64,000 nucleotides of DNA from Temnothorax longispinosus (GCF_030848805.1 NC_092361.1:10552504-10616503); one strand, 5' to 3'. Positions 10,508 to 21,812 are shown, counted from the first letter of the stretch. Program-made: numbers and translations. The notes: generated by a model not told the origin, from the sequence alone.

Positions 10508-10706
10508 TATATAAACATATATTCATCAGATATTTCTTTGTCCATAAAACTTTGTTTGTATTCCATCACAACCCCATTTCGTGAGCAATGTTAATTCATT
10601 GACATCAACCATATTTTCCTTATCTATTGTCTCAAATAATAGTCTTTTTGCAGTAACATAAACAAAGTTTTATGGACAAAGAAATATCTGATGAATATAT
10701 GTTTAT
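10508..10706. repeat. 47-bp inverted repeat at the Transib boundary
   Basis: Positions about 10512-10559 are the reverse complement of about 10655-10704 (ACAAACAAAGTTTTATGGAC and following), with a ~95-bp loop. The right arm is also the beginning of the transposase reading frame, so the left arm is an inverted copy of its first codons. Confidence 0.85.
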
Positions 10707-11680
10707 GACTTCATTGGTGCCCTTACGTCTTACTTCATTTTACGATAAAAATATTATTATTTGGAATAATGATCGACCTTCTTCAACGAGATATTGCAGA
10801 GCAATACAATTTAAATACACAAAAGAAACTGCTGAAAAAATAAAAAGTGAAAAGCAACGAAATTGCTCAATTATACGAAAAACAGAAATAGAAAAGTTCG
10901 GAACCACATTCAAAATAAATCATCAAATGATATTTACGATGATAGACGGTAAAGTAGCTCAAGCTGTAACCCACACGCCTTCATCATCTTCGTGCTTCAT
11001 TTGCGGTTTCAAATCATCTCAAATGAACAACTTAACAGAAATTAATAAAAAGTTTAACAAAGAAGAAGCACTCAAATTAGGAATGTCACCCTTGCACGAA
11101 TCAAATTCATGGAGTGTATATTACATATTGCCTACAATTTGTCTTTCAAGAAGTGGTCAACAACGCCAGAAACACGCGTTCAAAAAGAAGAAACAAAAAA
11201 AAGAATACAAGACGCATTTTATAATAAACTTGGACTGAGGGTAGACATCGTTAAACAAGGTTCCGGATCATCTAATGACGGAAATACTTCTCGACAATTT
11301 TTTGCTGATCCAAAAATCACAGCAGAAATAACTGGAGTTGACGAGGACTTGATCAGAAGATAGATTTTCCACAATATTACAAACGATTAATTGTGGTGAA
11401 GAAATAAATTCAGAAAAATTCGGTTCTTATGCGTACAAGGCAGCGGAAATATTTATTGAAAAATATTCTTGGTACTTTATGATGCCAATTACCGTTCATA
11501 AAATTCTTCTTCACGGTAAGAAAATTATAGAAAATGCAGCGTTACCTGTTGGGACATTATCGGAAGAAGCTCAAGAGGCAAGAAATAAGGACTATAAACG
11601 ATATATCGACTTAATCATAGTAGAAAATGTAGCCGTCTGTTTACAAATGAAGATGTTATGCATATGATGCTCCGTGTCAT
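10672..11680 (+). pseudogene. Transib-superfamily (RAG1-core-like) transposase relic
   Basis: The first frame (10672-11100) contains VTHTPSSSSCFICGFKSSQM with a CX2C motif, then LKLGMSPLHE. The reading shifts at about 11105 to ECILHIAYNLSFKKW and LGLRVDIVKQGSGSSNDGNT and SRQFFADPKITAEITG. It shifts again near 11360 to KYSWYFMMPITVHKILLHGK and LPVGTLSEEAQEARNKDYKR. This order is what I know from Transib transposases and from the RAG1 core: zinc Cys pair, NDGNTxR motif, a TVHKxLxHG zinc-histidine segment, then the catalytic Glu in EEAQExRNK. The 3' portion is degraded and neither terminal repeat is intact. At least two frameshifts make it inactive. Assignment rests on motif order, not a search. 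Confidence 0.75.
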
Positions 11681-12165
11681 CCGATCCGTTAATAACTAAT
11701 TTAAGAAGTAAACCACATAAAAAAATTTAGACTTAAGCGATGAAACGCAAGAATTACTTTGCTCTTATACGTAAATACTAAATTAAATGTAAATTAAAAT
11801 TTTATTTAATTTCAATCAAATACTTGTTCCTATCATTAATTTTTAATAAATATACACTTTTGCAATTTTTATAAGTCAACATTGAAAAGTTCTCTGATCA
11901 TTCATTGCATATTTTACAAGTAACATAATTTTTTCCGCGATTCGCGCAAACGGCTCCACTGTGCGCCGGGCCGGTCGAGCGCGGCCGCCGCGGCCGCAGC
12001 ATATCCCCACTAACTGGCTAGTTCGGACACGAACCATTAGCACGGACGCAAACCATGTGCGGTTACCGAGCGAAACGACGTAGTTGATGCGCACTTTCTC
12101 AGGCGGCGCGTCGGAAAATGCGACACAGAAAAATTGACGAAAAATGCCGGGATGGCCTCTCTCAG
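11681..12165. other. Spacer with GC-rich patch
   Basis: AT-rich to 11930, then a sharply GC-rich patch (11941-12010, including GCGGCCGCCGCGGCCGC). No coding signature was recognised on either strand. Confidence 0.5.
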
Positions 12166-12240
12166 GTTTCTCTCTGGTACGGATCTCGTGGCATTGTATG
12201 TACATACAGGCTTGACGTGCGGTCGTACTGGCTTTGCGTT
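12166..12240 (+). repeat. Left member of an inverted pair flanking 12.2-14.8 kb
   Basis: GTACGGATCTCGTGGCATTG and CGTGCGGTCGTACTGGCTTT recur in reverse complement at 14748-14817. This copy carries a small insertion (TGTACATA). The pair brackets the palindrome and the LTR-like block, so the two may be arms of one disrupted element. Confidence 0.7.
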
Positions 12241-12567
12241 ATTAACTTTGTATTCTATTAGTTTATTAAAATTTGTCTCTGTACAAGTAGTTTATTAACA
12301 TGTTAAACACATATATTATCTTATATCAACTTTTAAAATAAACTTTATCACATTAACATGAACATTAATATATAAATGTATACTCATTCTTTTAACTTTT
12401 TCTATATCTTATAATCTTATATCTAATGACTTCCTATATCTAATGACTTTCTATATCTTATAACTTTTAACCTTTTTGTATTTCTGAAAACTTTTGTATA
12501 TAATCTTTTATATAACCTTTACCTTTAATCATTTCTATATCTTATAACTTTTAACTCTTTTATAATG

Positions 12568-12750
12568 CTATGACTCAATGTTTTTACTAGCATCTTTTAT
12601 TGAACTTTCAGTTCTTAAACAGATTTCATGCAACATAATGCCATAGTATATTTTTTTAAATTCTTTTAACATTGTGGTAAGAAATATTTCATTTCGATTA
12701 ACCCTTAGAATAAATAAATTTTTATCAAAAGTAGAATATATCACAAACAA
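12568..12750 (-). pseudogene. YqaJ-like nuclease fragment, left palindrome arm
   Basis: Reads FVIYSTFDKNLFILRVNRNE then IFLTTMLKEFKKIYYGIMLH, the counterpart of the right-arm frame with several substitutions. It begins near the palindrome centre and runs outward. It is too short for a complete exonuclease and is a decayed duplicate. Confidence 0.5.
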
Positions 12751-12860
12751 GTTGACTTTAAATTGAGCACTGCCATTCCTAAGTGCACTTGTCCATAATA
12801 ACGATGTTTTTCTTTCAAATAAATTTTGGGGAGGGGGGGGGAGTTTAATTAAAGATAAAG

Positions 12861-13123
12861 AAAATATTCATTTAAAAGAAAAGTATCGATATTATGGACA
12901 GGTGCAATTAGGAATGGCAGTGCTCAATTTAAAGTCAACTTCGTTTGTGATATATTCTACTTTTGGTAAAAATTTATTTATTCTAAAGATGAATCAAAAT
13001 GAAATATTTCTTAGCACAATGTTACAAGAATTAAAAAAAGTATACTATGGCATTATGTTGTATGACATCTGTTTAAAAACTGAAAGTTCAATAAAAGATG
13101 CTAGTGAAAACATTAAGTCATAG
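12861..13123 (+). pseudogene. YqaJ-like nuclease fragment, right palindrome arm
   Basis: The frame is open from about 12861: KENIHLKEKYRYYGQVQLGM, then AVLNLKSTSFVIYSTFGKNL and IFLSTMLQELKKVYYGIML, stop at 13123. The segment YYGQxQLGMAVLNLK followed by a FVIYS strand matches the core of YqaJ-like viral-recombinase-type exonuclease domains, where the QxQ residues help bind metal. Such domains occur in proteins of insect transposons and in viruses. The upstream Asp/Glu motif is missing, so only the C-terminal half is present. No ATG precedes it. It is probably a captured fragment duplicated into the palindrome. Confidence 0.55.
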
Positions 13124-13423
13124 GATTATAAAAGAGTTAAAAGTTATAAAATATAGAAATGATTACAAGATTATATAAAAGATTATACACAAAAGTTTTC
13201 AGAAATAGAAAAGGGTTAAAAGTTATAAAATATAAAAAGTCATTAGATATAGGAAGTCATCAGATATAGAATTATAAGATATAGAAAAAGTCAAAAGAAT
13301 GAGTATATATTTATATTAATGTTAACATGTTAATATGATAAAGTTTATTTTAAAAGTTAATATAAGATAATATATGTGTTTAACATTTTAATAAACTACT
13401 TGCTATTACTCATTATGTAAAGA

Positions 13424-14590
13424 TGTAACGATGCGCCCCAAAACGCATCATTCCTGGCGAGCATCAGCCGGATGCCGCCCGGCCAAACACCCGCCGAGCG
13501 AGACAAGGCACGATGTGCCCTTTTTTAAACTATTCATCTCGCGTATCAGTCCGCAAACGGACTTAGCGCGGCAACCGACTCGGAGCGCCGAGCGGTGCCG
13601 AAAACGGCCGAGAGCCACCGAACGCAATCGCGGCGTCGCGGCGTCGGGGCGCCGTACTTCCCGAACGCTCCACCGCTCCATCCCGGCGCGCGCGATTGCC
13701 GTCGCGTATACCCCCGCCACGCCGACACGCCACCGCGGGCGTATATAAACCGAGCAATGTTGCTAGGTTTTAGATTCCACCGTGAGCCAGCAAACCGATC
13801 CGACCGATTCTCCGCTGCTCACGGATCCCGAAATCCCACAGTCGAACAACCAGGAGGTAGAGAGTATTCTCTGCCTTTGCCGAGTGAAGCATCTGGGCGG
13901 TTGACTCGAACTTCCCTACGAACACCTGTGACACCGGAGTGAACCAGGGTAAGAGAGTTCTTCTCTTACTCGCCAAGGGTCTTGGCCACCCGGTGCCGCC
14001 TCCCGCCTACACGAATCGATGCGCCAGGAAATAGAGAGTACTTCTCTATCTCCGCTAAGGGTCTTAGCCGCTCGATATCACGTCCGATCGCGATCCAGCG
14101 CCTTACGCGCTCACTGCCGCCGTTATCCAAACCTGCGATACCGCGTCACCCGCGCCGAAATACTTCAGCGAGCCCGCACGCCCGCCGATCCGCGAAAATC
14201 CGCGATCTCCGTGTATCGTCGCTTTACCAGGCGTCCGCAAGCTCCGTGATATCTGTATGTCACTGCCATTGTAACCGCGTCCGCGACCTATTACACGTAT
14301 CCAGCGACTCCGCGATATCTGCATTTCACCGCCATTATAAACCGCGCCCGCGATCTATCACACGTAGCCATCGACTCCGCGATCACTGTAATCCGTCGCT
14401 ATCGTAGCAGCGACCGCGATCTTTTGTACATATTCACCGCTCCCGCGAGCATCTCTATGTATTCACGCGTACTTGAATAAATACCTTATTTTGTTTTGTT
14501 ATATTTTAACCGAGTCTTGTGTCTTCCTCCGCGCCTACTCCGAACCCTGACCAGCCGCGAGCTAAATCCGCGCTTCGGAAGCTAGGTTGT
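13424..14590 (+). repeat. GC-rich LTR-like block with TATA box and polyadenylation signal
   Basis: An abrupt GC-rich island starts with TGTAACGATGCGCC at 13424. It contains a TATA box (GTATATAAAC, 13739-13748) and AATAAA at 14476-14481, the spacing of an LTR with U3, R and U5. Three related hairpin-forming stretches follow the TATA box near 13857, 13950 and 14031 (each with AGAGAGT...CTCT). After them come ~80-bp degenerate repeats built on TCCGCGATATCTG (14240-14420). No retroviral genes adjoin it and no flanking duplication was identified, so solo LTR is an inference. Confidence 0.5.
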
Positions 14591-15230
14591 TTTAAAATAA
14601 AATAAAAAATATCAAAAATCCAACTGCCAAATTAAATTTTCGAATCGAGAGATGAAATCGAACATTTAAATTACGATCAACCTTACTTTTACAACCGCAA
14701 ACTGAACACTTAATTCTGCACGTAGATTTACAATGCAGAGAAAATTTTATATTAATAAAAATACAAAGCCAATACGACCGCACGTTAAGCCTGTACAATG
14801 CCACGAGATCCGTACCCATGCAGTGCTTTCACTTTTGACCACCAGATGTCATGGCGACGAATGTCAGATCCCAATACTATATTTCAGATGAAAGAGAAAA
14901 CACGAATATTTTATAAATCACGAGCAAAGTTTCACTAGAAGAACACTTCAAAGTGTAAAACGAGCATCAAACATGTAAACGCAAACATCACCCTGCTAAA
15001 AATGACCGATTGAATCCGATTAAAAATTTTGAATCCGCATGAATCTGGATTCTTGATCCGGAAATCACGGATTTATAACGATTATACCGACTGGAAACGG
15101 TTGAAACGGATTGGTATTCAAGGATGTAATTTCAATCGGATTCTATCGATTTGAATTGTTATGATTTTATAACGATTACACTGATACAATCGGTTCCTAT
15201 CGGTTTGAATCGTTACACGCAGAAAATTTT
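14591..15230. repeat. Right inverted partner (14748-14817) and an ATCGGATT-rich degenerate stretch
   Basis: 14748-14817 is the complement of 12166-12240. From about 15000 to 15230 the motif family ATCGGATT / ATCCGATT / GATTTATAACGATTA recurs many times in both orientations without a fixed period. No gene seen. Confidence 0.5.
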
Positions 15231-15471
15231 TCTCGAAAATACAAGTATACACGAACAAAGTAAATACCATACTAATCTTGCACGGCTAGGATATACCTAG
15301 TCATAATATGCAAAAGATTTCAAGAAAGTATAGGAAATTTAGAGAGCAAAGAATAAAAATATGGCTGATGGACAAAAAACGAGACGTCTGTTGCAGTCAT
15401 GGCAAAAACATAAGTTGCTGTTATAGGCTGTAGCGGTCAGCTGTCCGCCACGAGCGAACTTGAGAACGCTG

Positions 15472-16310
15472 TAACTAGCTGCACGCTGAGGTTTTCCGCT
15501 ATTGTTTATAGTTGTTTTTGCAAGCAACAAATTCGAAACTCGGATATATCGAGAGCAACAAGATCAGACAATATGCCAGTAGCAAATTTAAACGAGCAAC
15601 AAATTCTTTTCTGATACTTTACTCGTATAACTAGCTGCACGCTGAGGTTTTCCGCTATTGTTTATACTTGTTTTTGCAAGCAACAAATTCGAAACTTGGA
15701 TATATCGAGAGCAACAAGATCAGACAATATGCCAGTAGCAAATTTAAACGAGCAACAAATTCTTTTCTGATACTTTACTCGTATAACTAGATGCACGCTG
15801 AGGTTTTCCGCTATTGTTTATACTTGTTTTTGCAAGCAACAAATTCGAAACTCGGATATATCGAAAGCAACAAGATCAGACAATATGCCAGTAGCAAATT
15901 TAAACGAGCAACAAATTCTTTTCTGATACTTTACTCGTATAACTAGCTGCACGCTGAGGTTTTCCGCTATTGTTTATACTTATTTTGCAAACAACAAATT
16001 CGGAATTTGAATATATCAAGAGCAACAAGATCAGACAATATGCCAGTGGCAAATTTAAACGAGCAACAAATTCTTTTCTGATACTTTACTCGTATAACTA
16101 GCTGCACGCTGAGGTTTTCCGCTATTGTTTATACTTATTTTGCAAACAACAAATTCGGAATTTGAATATATCAAGAGCAACAAGATCAGACAATATGCCA
16201 GTGGCAAATTTAAACGAGCAACAAATTCTTTTCTGATATTTTACTCGTATAACTAGCTGCACGCTGAGGTTTTCCGCTATTGTTTATACTTATTTTGCAA
16301 GCAACAAATA
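15472..16310 (+). repeat. 156-bp satellite, about 5.4 copies
   Basis: AACTAGCTGCACGCTGAGG begins copies at 15472, 15629, 15785, 15941, 16096 and 16251, so the period is 155-157 bp. The first three copies share CTTGTTTTTGCAAGCAAC, while copies four and five share a variant (CTTATTTTGCAAACAAC, GGAATTTGAATATATCAAG), showing local homogenisation. The array runs directly into the palindrome at 16307. Confidence 0.95.
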
Positions 16311-16694
16311 AGGTCAAAGCCAACTTCGAATTAAACGCCGTCACAGGCTACATAATTACAATAATTGTTACCGATTACAATAAATCCTGATCTGAGTTGC
16401 AGCTGACGGAGGTGCTAATTTCGTGCATTTTCTGTATATTTTAAAAGGTTCTGAGCGCAACACCGATCTCTACTTCCATTTAATATTGGACATGACAATT
16501 TCCGACGTTGAGCATGGCTGATACCAGGATCATATACAGAGGACTGCCCCTTTTAAAATATACAGAAAATGCACGAAATTAGCATCTCCGTCAGCTGCAA
16601 CTCAGATCAGGATTTATTGTAATCGGTAACAATTATTGTAATTATGTGGCCTGTGACGGCGTTTAATTCGAAGTTGGCTTTGACCTTATTTCTT
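16307..16694. repeat. ~390-bp palindrome abutting the satellite
   Basis: Arms 16307-16452 and 16545-16694 are near-perfect reverse complements (AAATAAGGTCAAAGCCAACT and onward, through GACGGAGGTGCTAATTTCGT), with a ~92-bp loop. The outer end of the left arm coincides with the last satellite copy. Confidence 0.9.
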
Positions 16695-18500
16695 TTGCGT
16701 GTCGTAATTGTTCCATCGGCGATGACTATAATTTTCAGTGTTGATAATGTGAACAGTTATTATTATTTTTATTTATATTACTTGTAAGTTTGAATGTAAT
16801 GCCCTGAGAAAGACCAAGTAGTTCGAAACGTTGACTCGATAATTATAATTCAAAATGTATTATAGCTTTTTATTAATACCCTAATATTGCTCGGAATATC
16901 GGCCGTAACATTACTTAGCTTTTAATTTTAATATTTTATTTACTTATAAATAAGATACGGAAGATAATGCGACATCGTAAAAATTATAAAATATCGCAAA
17001 ACAATTTTTCATATAATTACATATGCATTACGTATACAATAGAATAATTATAGGTAATAATGTTGTAATTATAATTATTATATTATCTGTAATTATATTA
17101 TTCCAGTAAACACATACTTAGTCGGTGGAATAATAGTTGCAGATGCATAATAATACAATTATAATTACATATTCACCTATGATTGTTATATATTGTATGT
17201 AATACGTATTAATTGTGTGTATCAAATTGTATTAAAAATGTTTTTTTCATCAAATGCACGCGCGAGCAATATAGCGTGACTGACCATTTTTACGCGTTCG
17301 CGGTTCTGTATTTGAACCTTTTATCGACGGTAACGTAGCGCGCTCGCCTGCACCGCTCTGCACCGTAGCTCACCGGGTAACGGAACTCATTTATGCTCCC
17401 CACTGTACAAAGCAATATTTTCAAATACTATTGCATCCTCCGAATCTTTGTACAATTTCCAATATCGTATGCCAAATCGCTGTCGTATTGAATAATCGTA
17501 ATTAGCTAATTGTCATAAGTTCATTAATGTAGGGAGCAACTTGAAAAGAAAAAAAACCGAGACTCTTAGAAATGTGCCTCTAAATTAATAAGCGTTTGTG
17601 TAATATAATGATACGATATTGATATGACATAATTAATGGAAATGCACCGGCCATTGCGTATCCTAAGCCTGAATTCTGACCATCGATTTTTGCTAGCTCA
17701 CGATAATTCCTAACCGATCACAGACCCGACAAATACGGCATTGACATTGTGGCACAGGTTGTCAAGTTGAGACTACTCTATTTTGAATTTTGTGATATAG
17801 ACCGAAGGAGGCGTGTGCAATGGTCATGTCGATGTTTATAACGACTCTCCTCGTCGCACCATTCGAAGAGGTCTTTTGCGAAGACCCGTTATTCCAAGAA
17901 ATGTAATAAACTTTTGAACAGTGCCTTCAGAACTATAACACGATGGTCTACCAGAAGTATAAATGCTTTTTTACTGACAGATAATCGATAGACGAACTAA
18001 CATAAGGACGAAGAATCATACAAATATCAGAGCTTAACGGAGAATGTGTATGAGGAAATTTTTTTATTATCTTTTCTTTTTATTCTATTTCATAAGCCTT
18101 CCGCTATTGTTTTGGAACGAGCCTTTGTTTTTTCGCGAAATTTTTCTACGATATTTACGTTTTACGATTTTACTACCTTTTAGGTCTACTCTTACAATTT
18201 TACATCACGCGCGCGCGGTATATTCTCTATTTGTACTACATTTATTATAACGTACAATTACAATTGCGCAATACTTTACGCGAGTAATGTATTACATTAG
18301 GTAGAGAGGAGCGCATCTAGAACGAATCGGGACACGGAGCTTGCGTTACAAACTCGACTCGCTACATTTGCAGCCTCCGACTTGTGAAACAGTTTCGCAG
18401 CGACGGAAACGCCCTACGTGCGGTACGGATATCATTAGAAATCCTTAAAAAAAAAGAAAAGAAGTATTAGCCTCTGTATCTATTGGGGTGTTCGCGGCGT
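16695..18500. other. Spacer, no confident gene
   Basis: Contains a LINE/SINE-tail-like phrase (GAAAGACCAAGTAGTTCGAA at about 16810), AT-rich inverted snippets around ATAATTATA (17000-17200), and a GC-richer patch at 17260-17400. A 28-codon frame at 17820-17906 and a hydrophobic frame at 18044-18250 have no recognised homology. I looked here for upstream UBE2E exons and saw none. Confidence 0.45.
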
Positions 18501-18513
18501 TTCGTTTACCGGA

Positions 18514-18822
18514 ATGCCTCTGTCTGTGATCGCTTTAATCTTATCGAAGTGTCCAAGCGCTTGCGGCGACTCGATATTAATAATCGGTAAGCTCGCGAGA
18601 GAGAGAACAAATAAAGACAATTTGCAAGATATATCTTTTTACATATATGTGTTATTTACAGGAAAAATATTCAAAATCCAAGGAGACTATTATTACGTGT
18701 ATTTCACATAATTTTATTTTACAGCTGATCCACTGGTAGGTAGTATAGCCACGCAATACTTACAAAATAGAGAAGAACACGATCGGATAGTGCAGCTTTG
18801 GACCAAATGCTATGCTACATGA
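18514..18822 (+). pseudogene. Ubc2/UBE2E-type ubiquitin-conjugating enzyme, last two exons, probably a pseudogene
   Basis: After an AG acceptor (TTTATTTTACAG ending at 18724), the exon 18725-18822 reads DPLVGSIATQYLQNREEHDR and then IVQLWTKCYAT with a TGA at 18820. This is the C-terminus of class I E2 enzymes of the UBE2E/Drosophila Ubc2 group, which transfer ubiquitin from E1 to E3-bound substrates. The preceding piece ends at a GT donor (18587; intron 138 bp, phase 1). It resembles the helix before it (ALILSK, then CPSACGDS) only weakly. The usual ARLWTKRYAT ending is changed to VQLWTKCYAT. The catalytic-cysteine exon and UBC core are not visible within several kb upstream. Since UBE2E proteins are almost invariant in animals, such changes point to a relic, though a real distant locus cannot be excluded. 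Confidence 0.65.
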
Positions 18823-18829
18823 GCATATT

Positions 18830-21240
18830 TACAGTTCGAAGACCAAGAGGCAGAGCCGCGGGGTTACGACGACAAGAAGAAAGATGTCGTCAGCTAACTA
18901 CCATTGGGGTAGACGAGGCAGAAAACCGAGACAGTAACATAATAATTTTTAAGTCGTATTTTTAAGCAGTAATAACCATACACATATGAACACACACATA
19001 CAAAGTTAATATGTGAATATGCTACGTTTCTTATACATACATGAAAACATAATTGCTAAATAAACATTTAATAAAACTATTATATTGTTGTTATTTACTT
19101 CATACTTACCAAATCAAGTTTTATTTAATATGTATAATCTATTGTAACTGTAAATAAATATATATTATTTACTGTATAATTAAATGCTGGTACATTCAAG
19201 AAGTTTGTAATTCTGACCTGGATTTATATCCTGTCTAAACTACACATGTATGTTTAAATTGATGTTTTACATAGTTATTGCACCAATAATGTTTAAATAA
19301 ATCATTATAGCTTTAGTTTTTAAAGCAGGAAAAGAAAATTTAACGTTTAAGCGCTAACCAATGTTGATGCATTTTTCTGAAGAAGTACTTACATATTGGT
19401 TTTGTTGCATATTCGAAATCTAAAATTTGAGCATGCTAGAAGCACTTTCATTATCTTCAATGTGTCAGGTATTTTAGAAGAACACTAAATTTATTTTTAA
19501 AAATAGACAAAATTCAAGCAGCTGTAATTTTGTTAAAAATGAACAAAATTTAAATTTAAAAAAAAAAGGATTTTAAAGCTTGAAATCTCTACTTTTGAAA
19601 GTTTTTATCGTGGATTGAATAAGAAATGACCATTCTGACTTTGATTGCTCATAATTTCCTTAAAAATCATCGTATTGCAATTCAAAAAACAGATTCTTAA
19701 AGCTGAATCTTGTTTTATTGAACAATGCATAAAAAGATGGATTGGTCTATTTCCTTTTGCACATATATATGAACCAATCAATTTCTTACGCTTATGTTTA
19801 TGCGCTATGCAATTTGTCTGGATTGACTTTAAAAAAGCAGCGCCAAGTTTTTTACAAGAAAAATTTATTTATTTTATTTTAATTAAATATTTTTATTTTA
19901 TAATGTTACCTCTTTAATTTTTTGTGATTAAAATAATTCTTTGTAATATTATAATTTTATCAAGGAGAATTAAAACTACTACCACTTGGGTTGATAGAAA
20001 GACCCTCAGGAATACAAAGATACATACTACTTGGGTTAAGTTAGGTAACACAATTTTGTTTTATTTTTCAAGAGTAGTTGCACTACAATCATTTTTCAAA
20101 TCAATATATATATTTTCTTTGTAGTTGGCGTAATTTAAGGATTTCATATATTTTTTTGAAATAACATCACTTAGGTTGAGTTAAGTAACGCAATTTTGTG
20201 ATATAATTTTGTTAAGGAAAAATAAGGCTACTGCCACTTAGGTTGGTACGTATCACTTGGATTGAGTTTGGTAACGCAATTTTGTGATATAATAATAATT
20301 TTGTTATGGTATATATGTATATATATATATATATACCTATATATATATTCTCTCTTTGTAATTGGCGCAGTATTAAAAAATTTCACATATTTTTTTTAAA
20401 TAGATACCACTTGTTATTTAAATTTTTTTGAAATAGATATTACTTGGATTGAATAAAGTAACAATTTTGTAATATAATAATTTTGTTAAGAAAAATTAAA
20501 GCTACTACCACCTATATAAGTTAGAATAGAATTTATTTATTTTTTAATTTAATAGATGCCACTTGTTATTTAAGTTTTTTTGAGGTGGATATCACTTGGA
20601 TTGAATAAAGTAACAATTTTGTAATATAATAATTTTGTTAAGAAAAATTAAAGCTACTACCACCTAGGTTAGAATAGATTTTATTTATCTTTTAATTTAA
20701 TAAATTATACGACAGAAGATGAAATTCTACTTAGCCCAATCTACTTAGTTTTTAGGTGAAACTGATAGTGAAATGTGAGACCATAACTTTGAATTATGCA
20801 TCAATAAATGTGTAACGAGAGGGAAAGAACTATCATTGATAAGTTCATTAATTATCCGAGAATCTTTGAAAAGTTTAGAGAATGTGCATGTTTTGCTGCT
20901 TTAAGATCGCCATATTGGATCCGCCATTTTGAATATCACTTATTTAATCAAATATCATTTGAGAGTATAAGTAATATGATTTCTACCTATAACATGTTTA
21001 TAGAAATAAAAAATTCGTCAAAAAATACAAAAAATAACTGAGTCTTAGCCACTTTGGGGCCGCCATATCGGACCCGCCATTTTGAAAATTGATCATTGCG
21101 TCAACCGTCGTTAGGAGACTCGATAATTATCATCTGAACTCATAATAAGCTTCAAATAATGTAATAAATAAAAGATATTAGCGAAAAACTCTAATTTTGG
21201 GGACATTTTTACGTTCTAGCCGCCATTTTGGAAAAAAAGT
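18830..21240. repeat. AT-rich repeat field
   Basis: 19725-19815 is a diverged copy of the palindromic MITE at 31034-31159 (GATTGGTCTATTTCC). 19970-20700 holds irregular repeats built on GTTAAGAAAAATTAAAGCTACTACCACC, AACGCAATTTTGTGATATAA and ATATCACTTGGATTGA, of which a diverged copy lies at 35160-35380. 20900-21240 repeats the phrase GCCATATTGGATCCGCCATTTTG in three forms. A short AT dinucleotide run lies near 20315-20345. No gene seen. Confidence 0.6.
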
Positions 21241-21254
21241 CATCAACATAAATA

Positions 21255-21500
21255 TCAAAAAAATTCCTGTTGAACTTCAACAATTTTGTGCACCGATGGT
21301 TGAGCGATATTCCAGATTTCTGCGTGATTGCTGCTCGTCTTATCGCTCGAAGCTTGAGGCGTCTGGTCGCTCGTACTGACCTCGCCTTGAAGATTCTTGT
21401 CTGTTGCCGGACAATGGCACAATGTATTATTGTGTCTTCCCGAGCACTCCCGGCACAATCCCATCTTGCGCGTTTTCACGAAATGATCATTGCACAGGTA
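21255..21500 (-). pseudogene. BEL/Pao gag zinc-knuckle fragment
   Basis: Minus-strand reading gives HFVKTRKMGLCRECSGRHNN followed by TLCH, the junction between the first knuckle tail and the second CX2C...RHNTLxH knuckle of BEL/Pao Gag. It is followed by a polar linker. The first knuckle's leading cysteine pair is disrupted and the fragment has no neighbouring pol, so it is a small relic. It is a different copy from that at 1-1525, since the residues differ throughout. Confidence 0.6.
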
Positions 21501-21786
21501 ATTTATTCAGCCATAGTTTTTCTTGGCCAAAAAGGATTCCGCACTAATTATATAAGAAATGGGATTTTGGTAAAATCGGCTAATTTTTTAATATGTTGCA
21601 ACTTATGACCTAATGAACAAAAAATGTAATGGGCTCAAAGTTTAATAATAAACAGTTTTTGAACTAGAATCTGTCAAACACAAAAAATTCGAACTTTGCG
21701 AGTATTACATTCCTATTCCTGGCATAACCTAGGACGACCCAAATAACCCAGAACGATATGGACGTCACGCAGGCATAAAACAGGCA

Positions 21787-21812
21787 GGCACGCACGCACG
21801 CGCGCACGCACA
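21787..21812. repeat. (ACGC)n microsatellite
   Basis: Short GCACGCACGCACGCGCGCAC run. Confidence 0.9.

Larger units (their letters stand above)
12284..13402. repeat. 1.1-kb imperfect palindrome (foldback)
   Basis: The left arm (12284-~12825) and right arm (~12855-13402) are reverse complements over about 540 bp with scattered mismatches. They meet at a short loop containing a G-run (12829-12841). Outer boundaries are CAAGTAGTTTATTAA on the left and its complement on the right. Each arm carries the same coding remnant pointing away from the centre. Confidence 0.9.

Noticed and set aside
15472..16310. 156-bp repeats considered as CRISPR or a regulatory array
   Set aside because: Continuous tandem satellite without spacers or cas genes.
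18044..18250. Hydrophobic 68-codon ORF as a membrane protein
   Set aside because: Phe/Leu-rich translation of AT-rich DNA without a convincing start context or homologue.
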